DNA of 59,060 nucleotides from CBDHFQ01 sp965262565 (GTDB taxonomy: Bacteria > Bacteroidota > Bacteroidia > J057). Below the pieces are notes generated by a model. That model searched no databases, had not been told where the DNA came from, and was given only the letters and a program-made list of their open reading frames with translations. Below are positions 19,211 through 28,741 of this stretch, in pieces. Location: positions 1 to 59,060 of the forward strand of contig CBDHFQ010000043.1 of NCBI GenBank assembly GCA_965262565.1, written 5' to 3'. Each line of letters opens with the position of its first letter. The stretch's first letter is position 1. The translations under genes and the position numbers were made by a program.

Positions 19211-20854
19211 ATGATGACATTAAACTTTTTACGACAGATGGTATTTGCCATTGCGCTGCTCTGTCTCATACCGACAGCCTCGGCACAAGAGGAGTGTACG
19301 GCAGAGGCGGGGACAGTGAATGGCAAATCGAGAACGCAAGTAGCCACTGGGATAGAGCTTTTGGCCGCCCAACGAACACATCCCAACATTCCTGAAGGCT
19401 CGATTCAGAGATTTGTACTCACCAAGACTGATGATCTGATCATCATTGGGCTGGGAGAAGAACCGAAGTTCATCGTAGATGAAGAGGGAGTATTTCGCAT
19501 TCACAGCTTTGTATTTCCCGCTAATCTGGATCTGGGAGTAGTAGAATTTGGGACAACGACCGGGGTAGATGTATTAAATCTGCTTAACGAAAATGAGATT
19601 TGTGCTGACCTGGATGTAGAAGGAGCTCGTTTTGAAGTGGATAGAGCATGTAGAGCGATTGCAGGAAAGTTAGAAGCTGATGATATAGAGGAAGAAGACG
19701 GTGATATAGAAATTACTGCCGAACGCAAAACTCATCCTAATGTACCTCCGGGATTTATTGAGCGTTTTGTCCTAACAACTACAGATAATTTAGTGATCGT
19801 AGGATTAGGAGAAGAAGCTGAATTTACAGTAACAGAAAGCGGTCGTTATAGAATTCACTCTTTTGTGTTCCCGGAAGAGCTAGATTTGAGTGGGGTAGAG
19901 TTGGGGACAACCACCGGAGTAGATGTATTGAATCTGATTGCTGAAAACGGTATTTGTGCTGATTTAGATGTAGAAGGGGCTTTATTTGACGTGGAACAGA
20001 ACGAAGAAGAGGAATGTACGGCTGAGGCAGGGACATTAAATGGCAAATCGAGAACGCAAGTAGCCACTGGGATAGAATTATTGGCCGTCCAACGAACACA
20101 TCCCAACATTCCTGAAGGCTCGATTCAGAGATTTGTACTCACCAAGACTGATGATCTGATCATCATTGGGCTGGGAGAAGAACCGAAGTTCATCGTAGAT
20201 GAAGAGGGAGTATTTCGCATTCACAGCTTTGTATTCCCCGCTAATCTGGATCTGGGAGTAGTAGAATTTGGGACAACGACCGGGGTAGATGTATTAAATC
20301 TGCTTAACGAAAATGAGATTTGTGCTGACCTGGATGTAGAAGGAGCTCGTTTTGAAGTGGATAGAGCATGTAGAGCGATTGCAGGAAAGTTAGAAGCTGA
20401 TGATATAGAGGAAGAAGACGGTGATATAGAAATTACTGCCGAACGCAAAACTCATCCTAATGTACCTCCGGGATTTATTGAGCGTTTTGTCCTAACAACT
20501 ACAGATAATTTAGTGATCGTAGGATTAGGAGAAGAAGCTGAATTTACAGTAACAGAAAGCGGTCGTTATAGAATTCACTCTTTTGTGTTCCCGGAAGATC
20601 TAGATTTGAGTGGGGTAGAGTTGGGGACAACCACCGGGGTAGATGTATTGAATCTGATTGCTGATAATGGTATTTGTGCAGACCTGGATGTAGAAGGCGC
20701 CTTATTCGATGTGGAAATTGAAGAATGTACCGCAGATGCAGGTGAGTTAGATCCCGAAGGAGAAGAAGTAGTAGAAGGAGGCGTAAAAATTACAGCAGAG
20801 ATCGATGATGAACCCAATGTTCCTGAAGGTTTTGTATTGAGATATGAAAGTTGA
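19211..20854 (+). CDS. Repeat-protein, 5' part (signal peptide and units 1 to mid-5), interrupted by a frameshift
   Basis: A 547-residue N-terminal part of a very large secreted repeat protein. A signal peptide (MMTLNFLRQMVFAIALLCLI..ASAQ) leads into tandem units of about 119 residues, each starting CxAxAG and ending ICADLDVEGA. Units 1-2 and 3-4 are a 720-bp tandem duplication. In unit 5 the normal sequence GATATG-T-GTTGAC reads GATATG-AAA-GTTGAC at 20841-20854 (T replaced by AAA, net +2), giving 'RYES' and a TGA stop instead of 'RYVLTTTDD'. The spacing of unit-start cysteine codons confirms it: 359 bases between units 5 and 6 (20726 to 21085), against 357 in the following units. As read, this piece has no T9SS signal and would not be anchored or exported through T9SS. 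Confidence 0.88.
   Translation: MMTLNFLRQMVFAIALLCLIPTASAQEECTAEAGTVNGKSRTQVATGIELLAAQRTHPNIPEGSIQRFVLTKTDDLIIIGLGEEPKFIVDEEGVFRIHSFVFPANLDLGVVEFGTTTGVDVLNLLNENEICADLDVEGARFEVDRACRAIAGKLEADDIEEEDGDIEITAERKTHPNVPPGFIERFVLTTTDNLVIVGLGEEAEFTVTESGRYRIHSFVFPEELDLSGVELGTTTGVDVLNLIAENGICADLDVEGALFDVEQNEEEECTAEAGTLNGKSRTQVATGIELLAVQRTHPNIPEGSIQRFVLTKTDDLIIIGLGEEPKFIVDEEGVFRIHSFVFPANLDLGVVEFGTTTGVDVLNLLNENEICADLDVEGARFEVDRACRAIAGKLEADDIEEEDGDIEITAERKTHPNVPPGFIERFVLTTTDNLVIVGLGEEAEFTVTESGRYRIHSFVFPEDLDLSGVELGTTTGVDVLNLIADNGICADLDVEGALFDVEIEECTADAGELDPEGEEVVEGGVKITAEIDDEPNVPEGFVLRYES
19295..20734 (+). repeat. 720-bp direct duplication of units 1-2 as units 3-4
   Basis: Bases from 19295 recur exactly 720 bases later (for example TGGCAAATCGAGAACGCAAG at 19321 and 20041) with only scattered substitutions. 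This two-unit block differs in sequence from the 357-bp core units, so it was duplicated as a dimer. Confidence 0.9.
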
Positions 20855-23800
20855 CTACTACCGATGACTTAATCATCATTGGCTTAGGAGAAGAAGCTGA
20901 ATTTACGGTAACAGAAAGCGGTCGTTATAGAATCCACTCTTTTGTGTTTCCAGAAGATCTGGATTTGAGTGGGGTAGAGTTGGGGACAACCACCGGAGTA
21001 GATGTATTGAATCTGATTGCTGAGAATGGCATTTGTGCAGACCTGGATGTAGAAGGCGCCTTATTCGATGTGGAAATTGAAGAATGTACCGCAGATGCAG
21101 GTGAGTTAGATCCCGAAGGAGAAGAAGAGGTAGAAGGAGGCGTAAAAATTACAGCAGAGATCGATGACGAACCCAATGTTCCAGAAGGTTTTGTGTTAAG
21201 ATATGTGTTGACTACTACCGATGACTTAATCATCATTGGCTTAGGAGAAGAAGCTGAATTTACGGTAACAGAAAGCGGTCGTTATAGAATCCACTCTTTT
21301 GTGTTTCCAGAAGATCTGGATTTGAGTGGGGTAGAGTTGGGGACAACCACCGGAGTAGATGTATTGAATCTGATTGCTGAGAATGGCATTTGTGCTGATT
21401 TGGATGTAGAAGGCGCTTTATTCGATGTGGAAATTGAAGAATGCACCGCAGATGCAGGTGAGTTAGATCCCGAAGGAGAAGAAGTAGTAGAAGGAGGCGT
21501 AAAAATTACAGCAGAGATCGATGACGAACCCAATGTTCCAGAAGGTTTTGTATTGAGATATGTGTTGACTACTACCGATGACTTAATCATCATTGGCTTA
21601 GGAGAAGAAGCTGAATTTACGGTAACAGAAAGCGGTCGTTATAGAATTCACTCTTTTGTGTTCCCGGAAGATCTGGATTTGAGTGGGGTAGAGTTGGGGA
21701 CAACCACCGGAGTAGATGTATTGAATCTGATTGCTGAGAATGGCATTTGTGCAGACCTGGATGTAGAAGGCGCCTTATTCGATGTGGAAATTGAAGAATG
21801 TACCGCAGATGCAGGTGAGTTAGATCCCGAAGGAGAAGAAGTAGTAGAAGGAGGCGTAAAAATTACAGCAGAGATCGATGACGAACCCAATGTTCCAGAA
21901 GGTTTTGTATTGAGATATGTGTTGACTACTACCGATGACTTAATCATCATTGGCTTAGGAGAAGAAGCAGAATTTACGGTAACAGAAAGCGGTCGTTATA
22001 GAATCCACTCTTTTGTGTTTCCAGAAGATCTGGATTTGAGTGGGGTAGAGTTGGGGACAACCACCGGAGTAGATGTATTGAATCTGATTGCTGAGAATGG
22101 TATTTGTGCAGACCTGGATGTAGAAGGCGCCTTATTCGATGTGGAAATTGAAGAATGTACCGCAGATGCAGGTGAGTTAGATCCCGAAGGAGAAGAAGAG
22201 GTAGAAGGAGGCGTAAAAATTACAGCAGAGATCGATGACGAACCCAATGTTCCAGAAGGTTTTGTATTGAGATATGTGTTGACTACTACCGATGACTTAA
22301 TCATCATTGGCTTAGGAGAAGAGCCAGCATTTACGGTAACAGAAAGCGGTCGTTATAGAATCCACTCTTTTGTATTCCCAGAAGATCTGGATTTGAGTGG
22401 GGTAGAGTTGGGAACAACCACCGGAGTAGATGTATTGAATCTGATTGCTGATAATGGCATTTGTGCTGATTTAGATGTAGAAGGCGCTTTATTCCATGTA
22501 GATATTGAAGAATGTACCGCAGATGCAGGTGAGTTAGATCCCGAAGGAGAAGAAGTAGTAGAAGGAGGCGTAAAAATTACAGCAGAGATCGATGACGAAC
22601 CCAATGTTCCAGAAGGTTTTGTATTGAGATATGTGTTGACTACTACCGATGACTTAATCATCATTGGCTTAGGAGAAGAACCAGCATTTACGGTAACAGA
22701 AAGCGGTCGTTATAGAATTCACTCTTTTGTATTCCCAGAAGATCTGGATTTGAGTGGGGTAGAGTTGGGAACAACCACCGGAGTAGATGTATTGAATCTG
22801 ATTGCTGATAATGGTATTTGTGCTGATTTAGATGTAGAAGGCGCTTTATTCGATGTGGAAATTGAAGAATGTACCGCAGATGCAGGTGAGTTAGATCCCG
22901 AAGGAGAAGAAGAGGTAGAAGGTGGTGTAAAGATCACTGCTGAAATTGATGATGAACCCAATGTTCCAGAAGGTTTTGTGTTGAGATATGTGTTGACTAC
23001 TACCGATGACTTAATCATCATTGGCTTAGGAGAAGAGCCAGCATTTACGGTAACAGAAAGCGGTCGTTATAGAATCCACTCTTTTGTGTTTCCAGAAGAT
23101 CTGGATTTGAGTGGGGTAGAGTTGGGAACAACCACCGGAGTAGATGTATTGAATCTGATTGCTGATAATGGCATTTGTGCTGATTTAGATGTAGAAGGCG
23201 CTTTATTCCATGTAGATATTGAAGAATGTACCGCAGATGCAGGTGAGTTAGATCCCGAAGGAGAAGAAGTAGTAGAAGGAGGCGTAAAAATTACAGCAGA
23301 GATCGATGATGAACCCAATGTTCCAGAAGGTTTTGTGTTGAGATATGTGTTGACTACTACCGATGACTTAATCATCATTGGCTTAGGAGAAGAGCCAGCA
23401 TTTACGGTAACAGAAAGCGGTCGTTATAGAATCCACTCTTTTGTGTTTCCAGAAGATCTAGATTTGAGTGGGGTAGAGTTGGGAACAACCACCGGAGTAG
23501 ATGTATTGAATCTGATTGCTGATAATGGTATTTGTGCTGATTTAGATGTAGAAGGCGCTTTATTCCATGTAGATATTGAAGAATGTACCGCAGATGCAGG
23601 AAGATTAGAAGCAGAAAGCCAGGAGGAAGTAGAAGGTGGAGTGAAATTGATTGCCGAAATTGATCACGAAGCAACGGTTCCCGAGGGATCTTTGTTGAGA
23701 TACGTGTTGACCACTAGCGATGATTTAATCATTATTGACCTGGGAACAGAACCTGAATTTACCGTAACGGAAAGTGGTCGCTATAGAATCCATTCTTTCG

Positions 23801-26797
23801 TGTTTCCTGAAACATTGGATCTTAGCGTTGTTGAGTTAGGAGTTACCACAGGATTCGATGTCAACCACCTTATTGCCGATATTTGTGCAGATCTATTTGT
23901 AACAGGAGCAATCTTCGATGTAGAAGAAGAGGAATGTACCGCAGATGCAGGAAGATTAGAAGCAGAAAGCCAGGAGGAAGTAGAAGGTGGAGTGAAATTG
24001 ATTGCCGAAATTGATCATGAAGCAACGGTTCCCGAGGGATCTTTGTTGAGATACGTGTTGACCACTACCGATGATTTAATCATTATTGACCTGGGAACAG
24101 AACCTGAATTTACGGTAACGGAAAGTGGTCGCTATAGAATCCATTCTTTCGTGTTTCCTGAAACATTGGATCTTAGCGTTGTTGAGTTAGGAGTTACCAC
24201 AGGATTCGATGTCAACCATCTTATTGCCGATATTTGTGCAGATCTATTTGTAACAGGAGCAATCTTCGATGTAGAAGAAGAGGAATGTACCGCAGATGCA
24301 GGAAGATTAGAAGCAGAAAGCCAGGAGGAAGTAGAAGGTGGAGTGAAATTGATTGCCGAAATTGATCACGAAGCAACGGTTCCCGAGGGATCTTTGTTGA
24401 GATACGTGTTGACCACTACCGATGATTTAATCATTATTGACCTGGGAACAGAACCTGAATTTACGGTAACGGAAAGTGGTCGCTATAGAATCCATTCTTT
24501 CGTGTTTCCTGAAACATTGGATCTTAGCGTTGTTGAGTTAGGAGTTACCACAGGATTCGATGTCAACCATCTTATTGCCGATATTTGTGCAGATCTATTT
24601 GTAACAGGAGCAATCTTCGATGTAGAAGAAGAGGCATGTACCGCAGATGCAGGAAGATTAAGCCCTGGGGAAGAAGAGGAAGTTGCTGAAGGGGTAAAAA
24701 TTACGGCAGAAATAGACCATGAGGCGACAGTTCCCGAAGGATCAGTACTGAGGTATGTACTTACCCGCACAGATGATTTAATCATCATTGACCTGGGAAC
24801 AGAACCTGAATTTACGGTAACAGAAAGTGGTCGTTATAGAATCCATTCTTTTGTATTCCCTGAAACATTGGATCTTAGTGTCGTGGAATTAGGGGAAACA
24901 ACAGGATTCGAAGTCAACCACCTTATTGCTGATATTTGTGCAGACTTATTCGTAACAGGAGCATTATTTCATATAGATATTGAGGAATGTCGTGCCAATG
25001 CCGGTAGACTTGAGCCTGGAAGTCAGGAAGAAGTAGATGGTGGAGTGAAGTTGACGGCCGAGATCCAACATGAAGCAACGGTACCCGAAGGATTTTTGTT
25101 GAGATATGTCCTCACCACTACAGATGATCGTGTGATCCTGGACCTGGGAACTGAGCCAAGCTTTACTGTGACGGAAAGTGGTCGCTATAGAATCCATAGC
25201 TTCGTATTTCCTGAAACATTGGATTTAAGTGTCGTAGAAATTGGGGAAACGACTGGATTTGATGTAGTGAATCTCTATAACAATAATGATATCTGTGCTG
25301 ATCTCTTTGTTACCGGTGCCTTATTCCATGTAGATATTGAAGAATGTACGGCAGATGCAGGTAGATTAGATGTGGACAATATTGAAATCCTGGAAGGTGA
25401 AGCTAAATTAACCGCCGAAATCAATCACGATATCGTAGTTCCTGAAGGATCCATATTGAGATACGTACTGACCAGCACAGATGATTTAATCATCATTGAC
25501 CTGGGAACAGAACCTGAATTTACGGTTACAGAAGATGGTCGCTATAGAATCCACAGCTTTGTATTCCCTGAAACCTTGGATTTAAGCGTGGTGGAATTAG
25601 GCGTAACCACAGGATTTGATGTAGCAGCGCTTATTGAAGATATTTGTGCGGATCTGTTTGTAGAAGGGGCCATTTTTGATGTGGAATTAGCACCATGTTT
25701 AGCCGATGCAGGCAGAATCAGTGCAGGCAATCTTCAATTAGTAGAGGAAGGACTGAGCATCACCGCTGAGATTGATCAAGAAGCAACGGTTCCCGAAGGA
25801 TTTTTATTGAGATATGTATTGACCAGCACCGATGATTTAATCATCATTGACCTGGGAGAAGAGCCTACTTTTGTCGTAACAGAAAGTGGCCGTTATAGAA
25901 TCCATTCCTTCGTTTTCCCAGAGACACTAGACTTGAGTGTAGTGGAGATAGGAGTAACGACTGGATTTGATGTGGTGAATCTATACAATTCCAATGATAT
26001 TTGTGCCGATCTATTTGTTACAGGAGCATTGTTTGAAGTGGAGATTGATCCGTGTAAAGCGGATGCCGGTACGCTAAGACCATTTACTCAAGCGATTGTG
26101 GATGAGGATTCCAGCAGAATTATTGCTACGATAGCGGATATGCCCAATGTTCCCGAAGGATTTTTACTCAGATATGTCCTAACCCGTACAGATGAGTTGA
26201 TCATAGAAGGCTTGAGCGAGAATCCACGCTTTACAGTAGCCGGAGAAGATCGCTTCAGAATTCATTCTTTCGTTTTCCCTGCTACTTTGGACCTGGGCAT
26301 CGTTGAATTTGGCGTAACAACAGGCGTAGATGTGTTGAATGTGATCAACGACCATGACCTTTGTGCTGATTTGGATGTAGCGGGGGCCGTATTTGATACC
26401 CAAAGAACGAATGATGTATGCGAGGCCAATGCAGGTACCTTGATGCCACTGAATGAATTTTTGGATACAAAGTTAGATTGTTTTGATGGAGAAAATACCA
26501 TTGTGATTGAAGCGATTGCTGAAACTCCTGCCATTATCCCTACTGGATTTAGTTTGATTTATGTGTTGACCTCAGGGGAAAATCTAGTGATAGAAGCGGT
26601 AAGTGAAACCCCTTCTTTCGAAGTGGATACAACTGGAAGGTTTACCATTCATACGTTGGTGTTCGATCCAAATACCTTGGATCTGTCTATTGTAGAGTTT
26701 GGCGTAACTACTGGGGTCAATGTCCTTGACCTGATTACGGCAAATGACATTTGTGCTGATTTGGATGTTACTGGAGCACCATTTGATATAGAGGCTT
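19295..26797 (+). repeat. 21-unit tandem repeat array (about 351-366 bp per unit)
   Basis: Unit-start cysteine codons lie at 19295, 19649, 20015, 20369, 20726, 21085, 21442, 21799, 22156, 22513, 22870, 23227, 23584, 23935, 24286, 24637, 24988, 25345, 25696, 26053 and 26419. The spacing is 357 bp for most of the central units, 351 bp for units 13-16, and 359 bp once (the frameshifted unit 5). Every other change keeps frame. Identity is highest in the middle and falls toward the 3' end, as expected for repeated unequal exchange in the core. Confidence 0.95.
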
Positions 26798-27072
26798 GCG
26801 AGAACAATTTGAGTGAAGAAGACCTTGAATTCTCTTTGTATCCCAATCCAAGTATTTCAGAAGTGAATATCAAACCTGCCAGGACTATTCCAGGAAGGGT
26901 CATCATCCAGATATTCAACGGCCAATTATCAGAGGTATTTAGCGAAGAGGTAGAGGATCTATCTGATGCTATGCAGATTGATATGAGTAATATGTTGGCA
27001 GGCGTGTACTATATCACGATCAGAAATACCCAAGGAAATCGTATAGTGAAGAAGTTGATGATAGCAAAATAG
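20851..27072 (+). CDS. Repeat-protein, 3' part (mid-unit 5 to 21) with T9SS sorting domain
   Basis: This is the remainder of the split gene (2073 residues if read from the TTG at 20851; it has no signal peptide). It continues with the rest of unit 5 and units 6-21, each showing an 'RYVLT..DDLIII.LG..P.FTVTESGRYRIHSFVFPE.LDLS.VE.G.TTG.DV' core and two conserved Cys per unit. Units 6-12 are nearly identical 357-bp copies, 13-15 nearly identical 351-bp copies, and 16-21 progressively more divergent. The end (about 1995-2073) is a type A T9SS domain (FSLYPNPSISEVNI ending RIVKKLMIAK). Related CxADAG units are familiar from Saprospiraceae surface proteins, but I know of no assigned function. Joined, the protein would be about 2620 residues. 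The TTGA overlap with the first part would allow reinitiation, but then no export signal would be present. Confidence 0.85.
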   Translation: MTTTDDLIIIGLGEEAEFTVTESGRYRIHSFVFPEDLDLSGVELGTTTGVDVLNLIAENGICADLDVEGALFDVEIEECTADAGELDPEGEEEVEGGVKITAEIDDEPNVPEGFVLRYVLTTTDDLIIIGLGEEAEFTVTESGRYRIHSFVFPEDLDLSGVELGTTTGVDVLNLIAENGICADLDVEGALFDVEIEECTADAGELDPEGEEVVEGGVKITAEIDDEPNVPEGFVLRYVLTTTDDLIIIGLGEEAEFTVTESGRYRIHSFVFPEDLDLSGVELGTTTGVDVLNLIAENGICADLDVEGALFDVEIEECTADAGELDPEGEEVVEGGVKITAEIDDEPNVPEGFVLRYVLTTTDDLIIIGLGEEAEFTVTESGRYRIHSFVFPEDLDLSGVELGTTTGVDVLNLIAENGICADLDVEGALFDVEIEECTADAGELDPEGEEEVEGGVKITAEIDDEPNVPEGFVLRYVLTTTDDLIIIGLGEEPAFTVTESGRYRIHSFVFPEDLDLSGVELGTTTGVDVLNLIADNGICADLDVEGALFHVDIEECTADAGELDPEGEEVVEGGVKITAEIDDEPNVPEGFVLRYVLTTTDDLIIIGLGEEPAFTVTESGRYRIHSFVFPEDLDLSGVELGTTTGVDVLNLIADNGICADLDVEGALFDVEIEECTADAGELDPEGEEEVEGGVKITAEIDDEPNVPEGFVLRYVLTTTDDLIIIGLGEEPAFTVTESGRYRIHSFVFPEDLDLSGVELGTTTGVDVLNLIADNGICADLDVEGALFHVDIEECTADAGELDPEGEEVVEGGVKITAEIDDEPNVPEGFVLRYVLTTTDDLIIIGLGEEPAFTVTESGRYRIHSFVFPEDLDLSGVELGTTTGVDVLNLIADNGICADLDVEGALFHVDIEECTADAGRLEAESQEEVEGGVKLIAEIDHEATVPEGSLLRYVLTTSDDLIIIDLGTEPEFTVTESGRYRIHSFVFPETLDLSVVELGVTTGFDVNHLIADICADLFVTGAIFDVEEEECTADAGRLEAESQEEVEGGVKLIAEIDHEATVPEGSLLRYVLTTTDDLIIIDLGTEPEFTVTESGRYRIHSFVFPETLDLSVVELGVTTGFDVNHLIADICADLFVTGAIFDVEEEECTADAGRLEAESQEEVEGGVKLIAEIDHEATVPEGSLLRYVLTTTDDLIIIDLGTEPEFTVTESGRYRIHSFVFPETLDLSVVELGVTTGFDVNHLIADICADLFVTGAIFDVEEEACTADAGRLSPGEEEEVAEGVKITAEIDHEATVPEGSVLRYVLTRTDDLIIIDLGTEPEFTVTESGRYRIHSFVFPETLDLSVVELGETTGFEVNHLIADICADLFVTGALFHIDIEECRANAGRLEPGSQEEVDGGVKLTAEIQHEATVPEGFLLRYVLTTTDDRVILDLGTEPSFTVTESGRYRIHSFVFPETLDLSVVEIGETTGFDVVNLYNNNDICADLFVTGALFHVDIEECTADAGRLDVDNIEILEGEAKLTAEINHDIVVPEGSILRYVLTSTDDLIIIDLGTEPEFTVTEDGRYRIHSFVFPETLDLSVVELGVTTGFDVAALIEDICADLFVEGAIFDVELAPCLADAGRISAGNLQLVEEGLSITAEIDQEATVPEGFLLRYVLTSTDDLIIIDLGEEPTFVVTESGRYRIHSFVFPETLDLSVVEIGVTTGFDVVNLYNSNDICADLFVTGALFEVEIDPCKADAGTLRPFTQAIVDEDSSRIIATIADMPNVPEGFLLRYVLTRTDELIIEGLSENPRFTVAGEDRFRIHSFVFPATLDLGIVEFGVTTGVDVLNVINDHDLCADLDVAGAVFDTQRTNDVCEANAGTLMPLNEFLDTKLDCFDGENTIVIEAIAETPAIIPTGFSLIYVLTSGENLVIEAVSETPSFEVDTTGRFTIHTLVFDPNTLDLSIVEFGVTTGVNVLDLITANDICADLDVTGAPFDIEACENNLSEEDLEFSLYPNPSISEVNIKPARTIPGRVIIQIFNGQLSEVFSEEVEDLSDAMQIDMSNMLAGVYYITIRNTQGNRIVKKLMIAK

Positions 27073-27138
27073 TGTTGTAGGTGCTGTTGAAGATAGGATA
27101 TTAGGTAGCACGTCTTTTGGTTTATTCTTATGGTTATG

Positions 27139-27171
27139 AACCTGGTGCCTTTTGAGGTGCCGGGTTTTTTT
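27139..27171 (+). terminator. Terminator of the repeat-protein gene
   Basis: An 11-bp stem including three G-U pairs (AACCTGGTGCC with GGTGCCGGGTT) has a six-base loop and is followed by a run of seven or more T. It lies 66 bases after the stop codon of the repeat protein. Confidence 0.7.
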
Positions 27172-27334
27172 GTGCCAATGGGTAAATACCTGGAAAAGAT
27201 CATGCTATGTGTAGGAGTGAGCTGTAGAGACGGAGCAAGGGGGTAACTCTGTGAAAGTAATGGTGTCAGAATACATCATATTTTCTAACTTGCTCGTATT
27301 ATGTTCCTGTTTTCAGTAGAAGAACAATCTTAAT

Positions 27335-28453
27335 ATGGGCATCAATGTACTCGTCATCAGCAATTACAATAATTATCATGCGGTCAGACCTGATGCGGAA
27401 ATATTTATTGGCCTGACTTCATTGGGGTTTAATGTTCATGTGATGACCTTTCAAGAGGCCCAATATATTCCCAATTTTGAAGCTGCTGGGGTTCGTGTCA
27501 TTCCTTACCATCCCGAAAAGAAGTTTGACAAAAAAGCGGTACAAAAAATCAGATCCTATATCCTTGAGCATAATATTCATATTCTTCATTTAGGCAATAG
27601 CAGGTCCATTATTAACGGGATCAGAGCTGCGAGGGGATTAAGCGTAAAAGTAGTGTTGTATAGAGGGCATACGGGTGATGTTCATTGGTACGATCCTACT
27701 GCCTACTTAAAATTTCTACATCCAAGAGTAGATGCGATCGTGTGTAATTCCAGCAGTGTAAAAGAGTTTTTAGACAAGCAATGGTTTTTTGATGCTTCCA
27801 AAACCCACGTCATTACTAAGGGGCATGATGTAAGTTGGTACAAAGATATCACTCCTGTAGACCGTTCAGCTGTAGGAGTTCCTGAGCATGCTATCCTCAT
27901 TTCCTGCGTAGCCAATAATCGCAAAGTGAAGGGGATCACCTATTTACTGGAGGCAATGCGGCTACTTCCTCCCGACTTGCCCATTCATTTAGTATTAGTG
28001 GGGCGCAATATGGATGCGGAGGAAAATTTAGCGATCATAGATCAAATGGTTCATAAGGAGCGGGTACATGTGTTGGGCTTTAGAAAAGATGCATTGAGGA
28101 TAGTTGCAGCCTCTGACATATTTGTGCTTACTTCGATTGGGGGAGAGTCCTTGACTAAAGCGGTGGTGGAGGCGATGATTCTTGGAAAAGCACCTGTGAT
28201 TACGGATATCGGCGGGCATAAGGAGTTGGTGGTGCATGAGAAAAACGGCTTGTTGTTTCCGCCGAAAGATCCCCAGGCATTGGCCGATGCTTTACTTCAT
28301 TTATACCATCATCCGACATTGATTGAGCAATATGGGATGGCTGCTAGAAAGCATGTAGAGGAGAAATTGAGTCATGGGGAGACGGTGAGGAAGTATAAGG
28401 CATTGTATGAGGGGTTAGTGAGAGGGAGTAGGGAAGAGGTGTCTGCTGAGTAA
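27335..28453 (+). CDS. GT4-type glycosyltransferase
   Basis: A 372-residue GT-B fold enzyme of the family 4 type. The N-terminal Rossmann half begins MGINVLVISNYNNYHAVRP. The C-terminal nucleotide-sugar half has 'KGITYLLEAMRLLP', 'LVLVGRN', 'VHVLGFRKDALRIVAASDIFVLTS' and the E-x7-E donor-site element 'GGESLTKAVVEAMILGKAPVITDIGGHKELV'. It should transfer a sugar from a nucleotide donor to a lipid or glycan acceptor at the cytoplasmic membrane face. No other polysaccharide genes are adjacent, so the product is unknown. It follows the large repeat-protein gene but is separated from it by a terminator. Confidence 0.88.
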   Translation: MGINVLVISNYNNYHAVRPDAEIFIGLTSLGFNVHVMTFQEAQYIPNFEAAGVRVIPYHPEKKFDKKAVQKIRSYILEHNIHILHLGNSRSIINGIRAARGLSVKVVLYRGHTGDVHWYDPTAYLKFLHPRVDAIVCNSSSVKEFLDKQWFFDASKTHVITKGHDVSWYKDITPVDRSAVGVPEHAILISCVANNRKVKGITYLLEAMRLLPPDLPIHLVLVGRNMDAEENLAIIDQMVHKERVHVLGFRKDALRIVAASDIFVLTSIGGESLTKAVVEAMILGKAPVITDIGGHKELVVHEKNGLLFPPKDPQALADALLHLYHHPTLIEQYGMAARKHVEEKLSHGETVRKYKALYEGLVRGSREEVSAE

Positions 28454-28480
28454 GTGATCGGAGATTAAATGAATCTTTAG

Positions 28481-28741
28481 AGGAGTGTTAATATTATTGT
28501 TACAGCTGATTTTCAGCGAGACGCAAAAAAACTGATCAAAAAATACCCCTTCCTAAAATCGGAATTACAGGACCTTGCTGAAGAGCTGAAATTACGACCT
28601 CATTTAGGAACTTCTTTATTTGGTAACGTTTATAAAATTCGTCTTAGGGTAAAAAGTAAAGGAAGAGGGAAAAGTGGAGGAATACGAAACTTCGCTATCA
28701 CTAGTTCATTAGATAGCCAAACCATCAGCATCAATATCTAA
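28481..28741 (+). pseudogene. RelE/HigB-like toxin remnant without a normal start and shortened at the C-terminus
   Basis: A short open frame encodes RSVNIIVTADFQRDAKKLIK, then KYPFLKSELQ and 'GNVYKIRLRVKSKGRGKSGG'. The YKIRL..KSKGRGKSGG block is characteristic of Bacteroidota/cyanobacterial RelE/HigB-type mRNA interferases. The frame is closed by TAG at 28478 and the codon where a Met would be expected reads AGG (28481), with no ATG, GTG or TTG near it; an ATT start at 28493 or 28496 is conceivable. The reading ends after 86 codons with 'SLDSQTISINI', shorter than the usual 100-115 and lacking the final 'YDKSE' type tail. No antitoxin gene is visible on either side. Its 3' end overlaps the convergent SRPBCC gene by four bases. 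Most likely a decayed toxin gene. Confidence 0.6.

Noticed and set aside
20841..20860. Programmed -1 ribosomal frameshift to join the two halves of the repeat gene
   Set aside because: A -1 shift would restore the frame, but there is no X-XXY-YYZ slippery heptamer and no clear downstream stimulatory hairpin. The same site in other repeats has a plain T instead of AAA, so mutation or assembly error fits better.
20925..24788. A series of near-identical 100-103-residue minus-strand frames across the repeat array
   Set aside because: They recur with the 357-bp period because the plus-strand repeat lacks minus-strand stops; their composition is Ser/Thr/Pro-rich and low-complexity. Shadows of the real gene.
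19295..26797. CRISPR-like array
   Set aside because: Units are long, coding and without spacers; they form a protein repeat.
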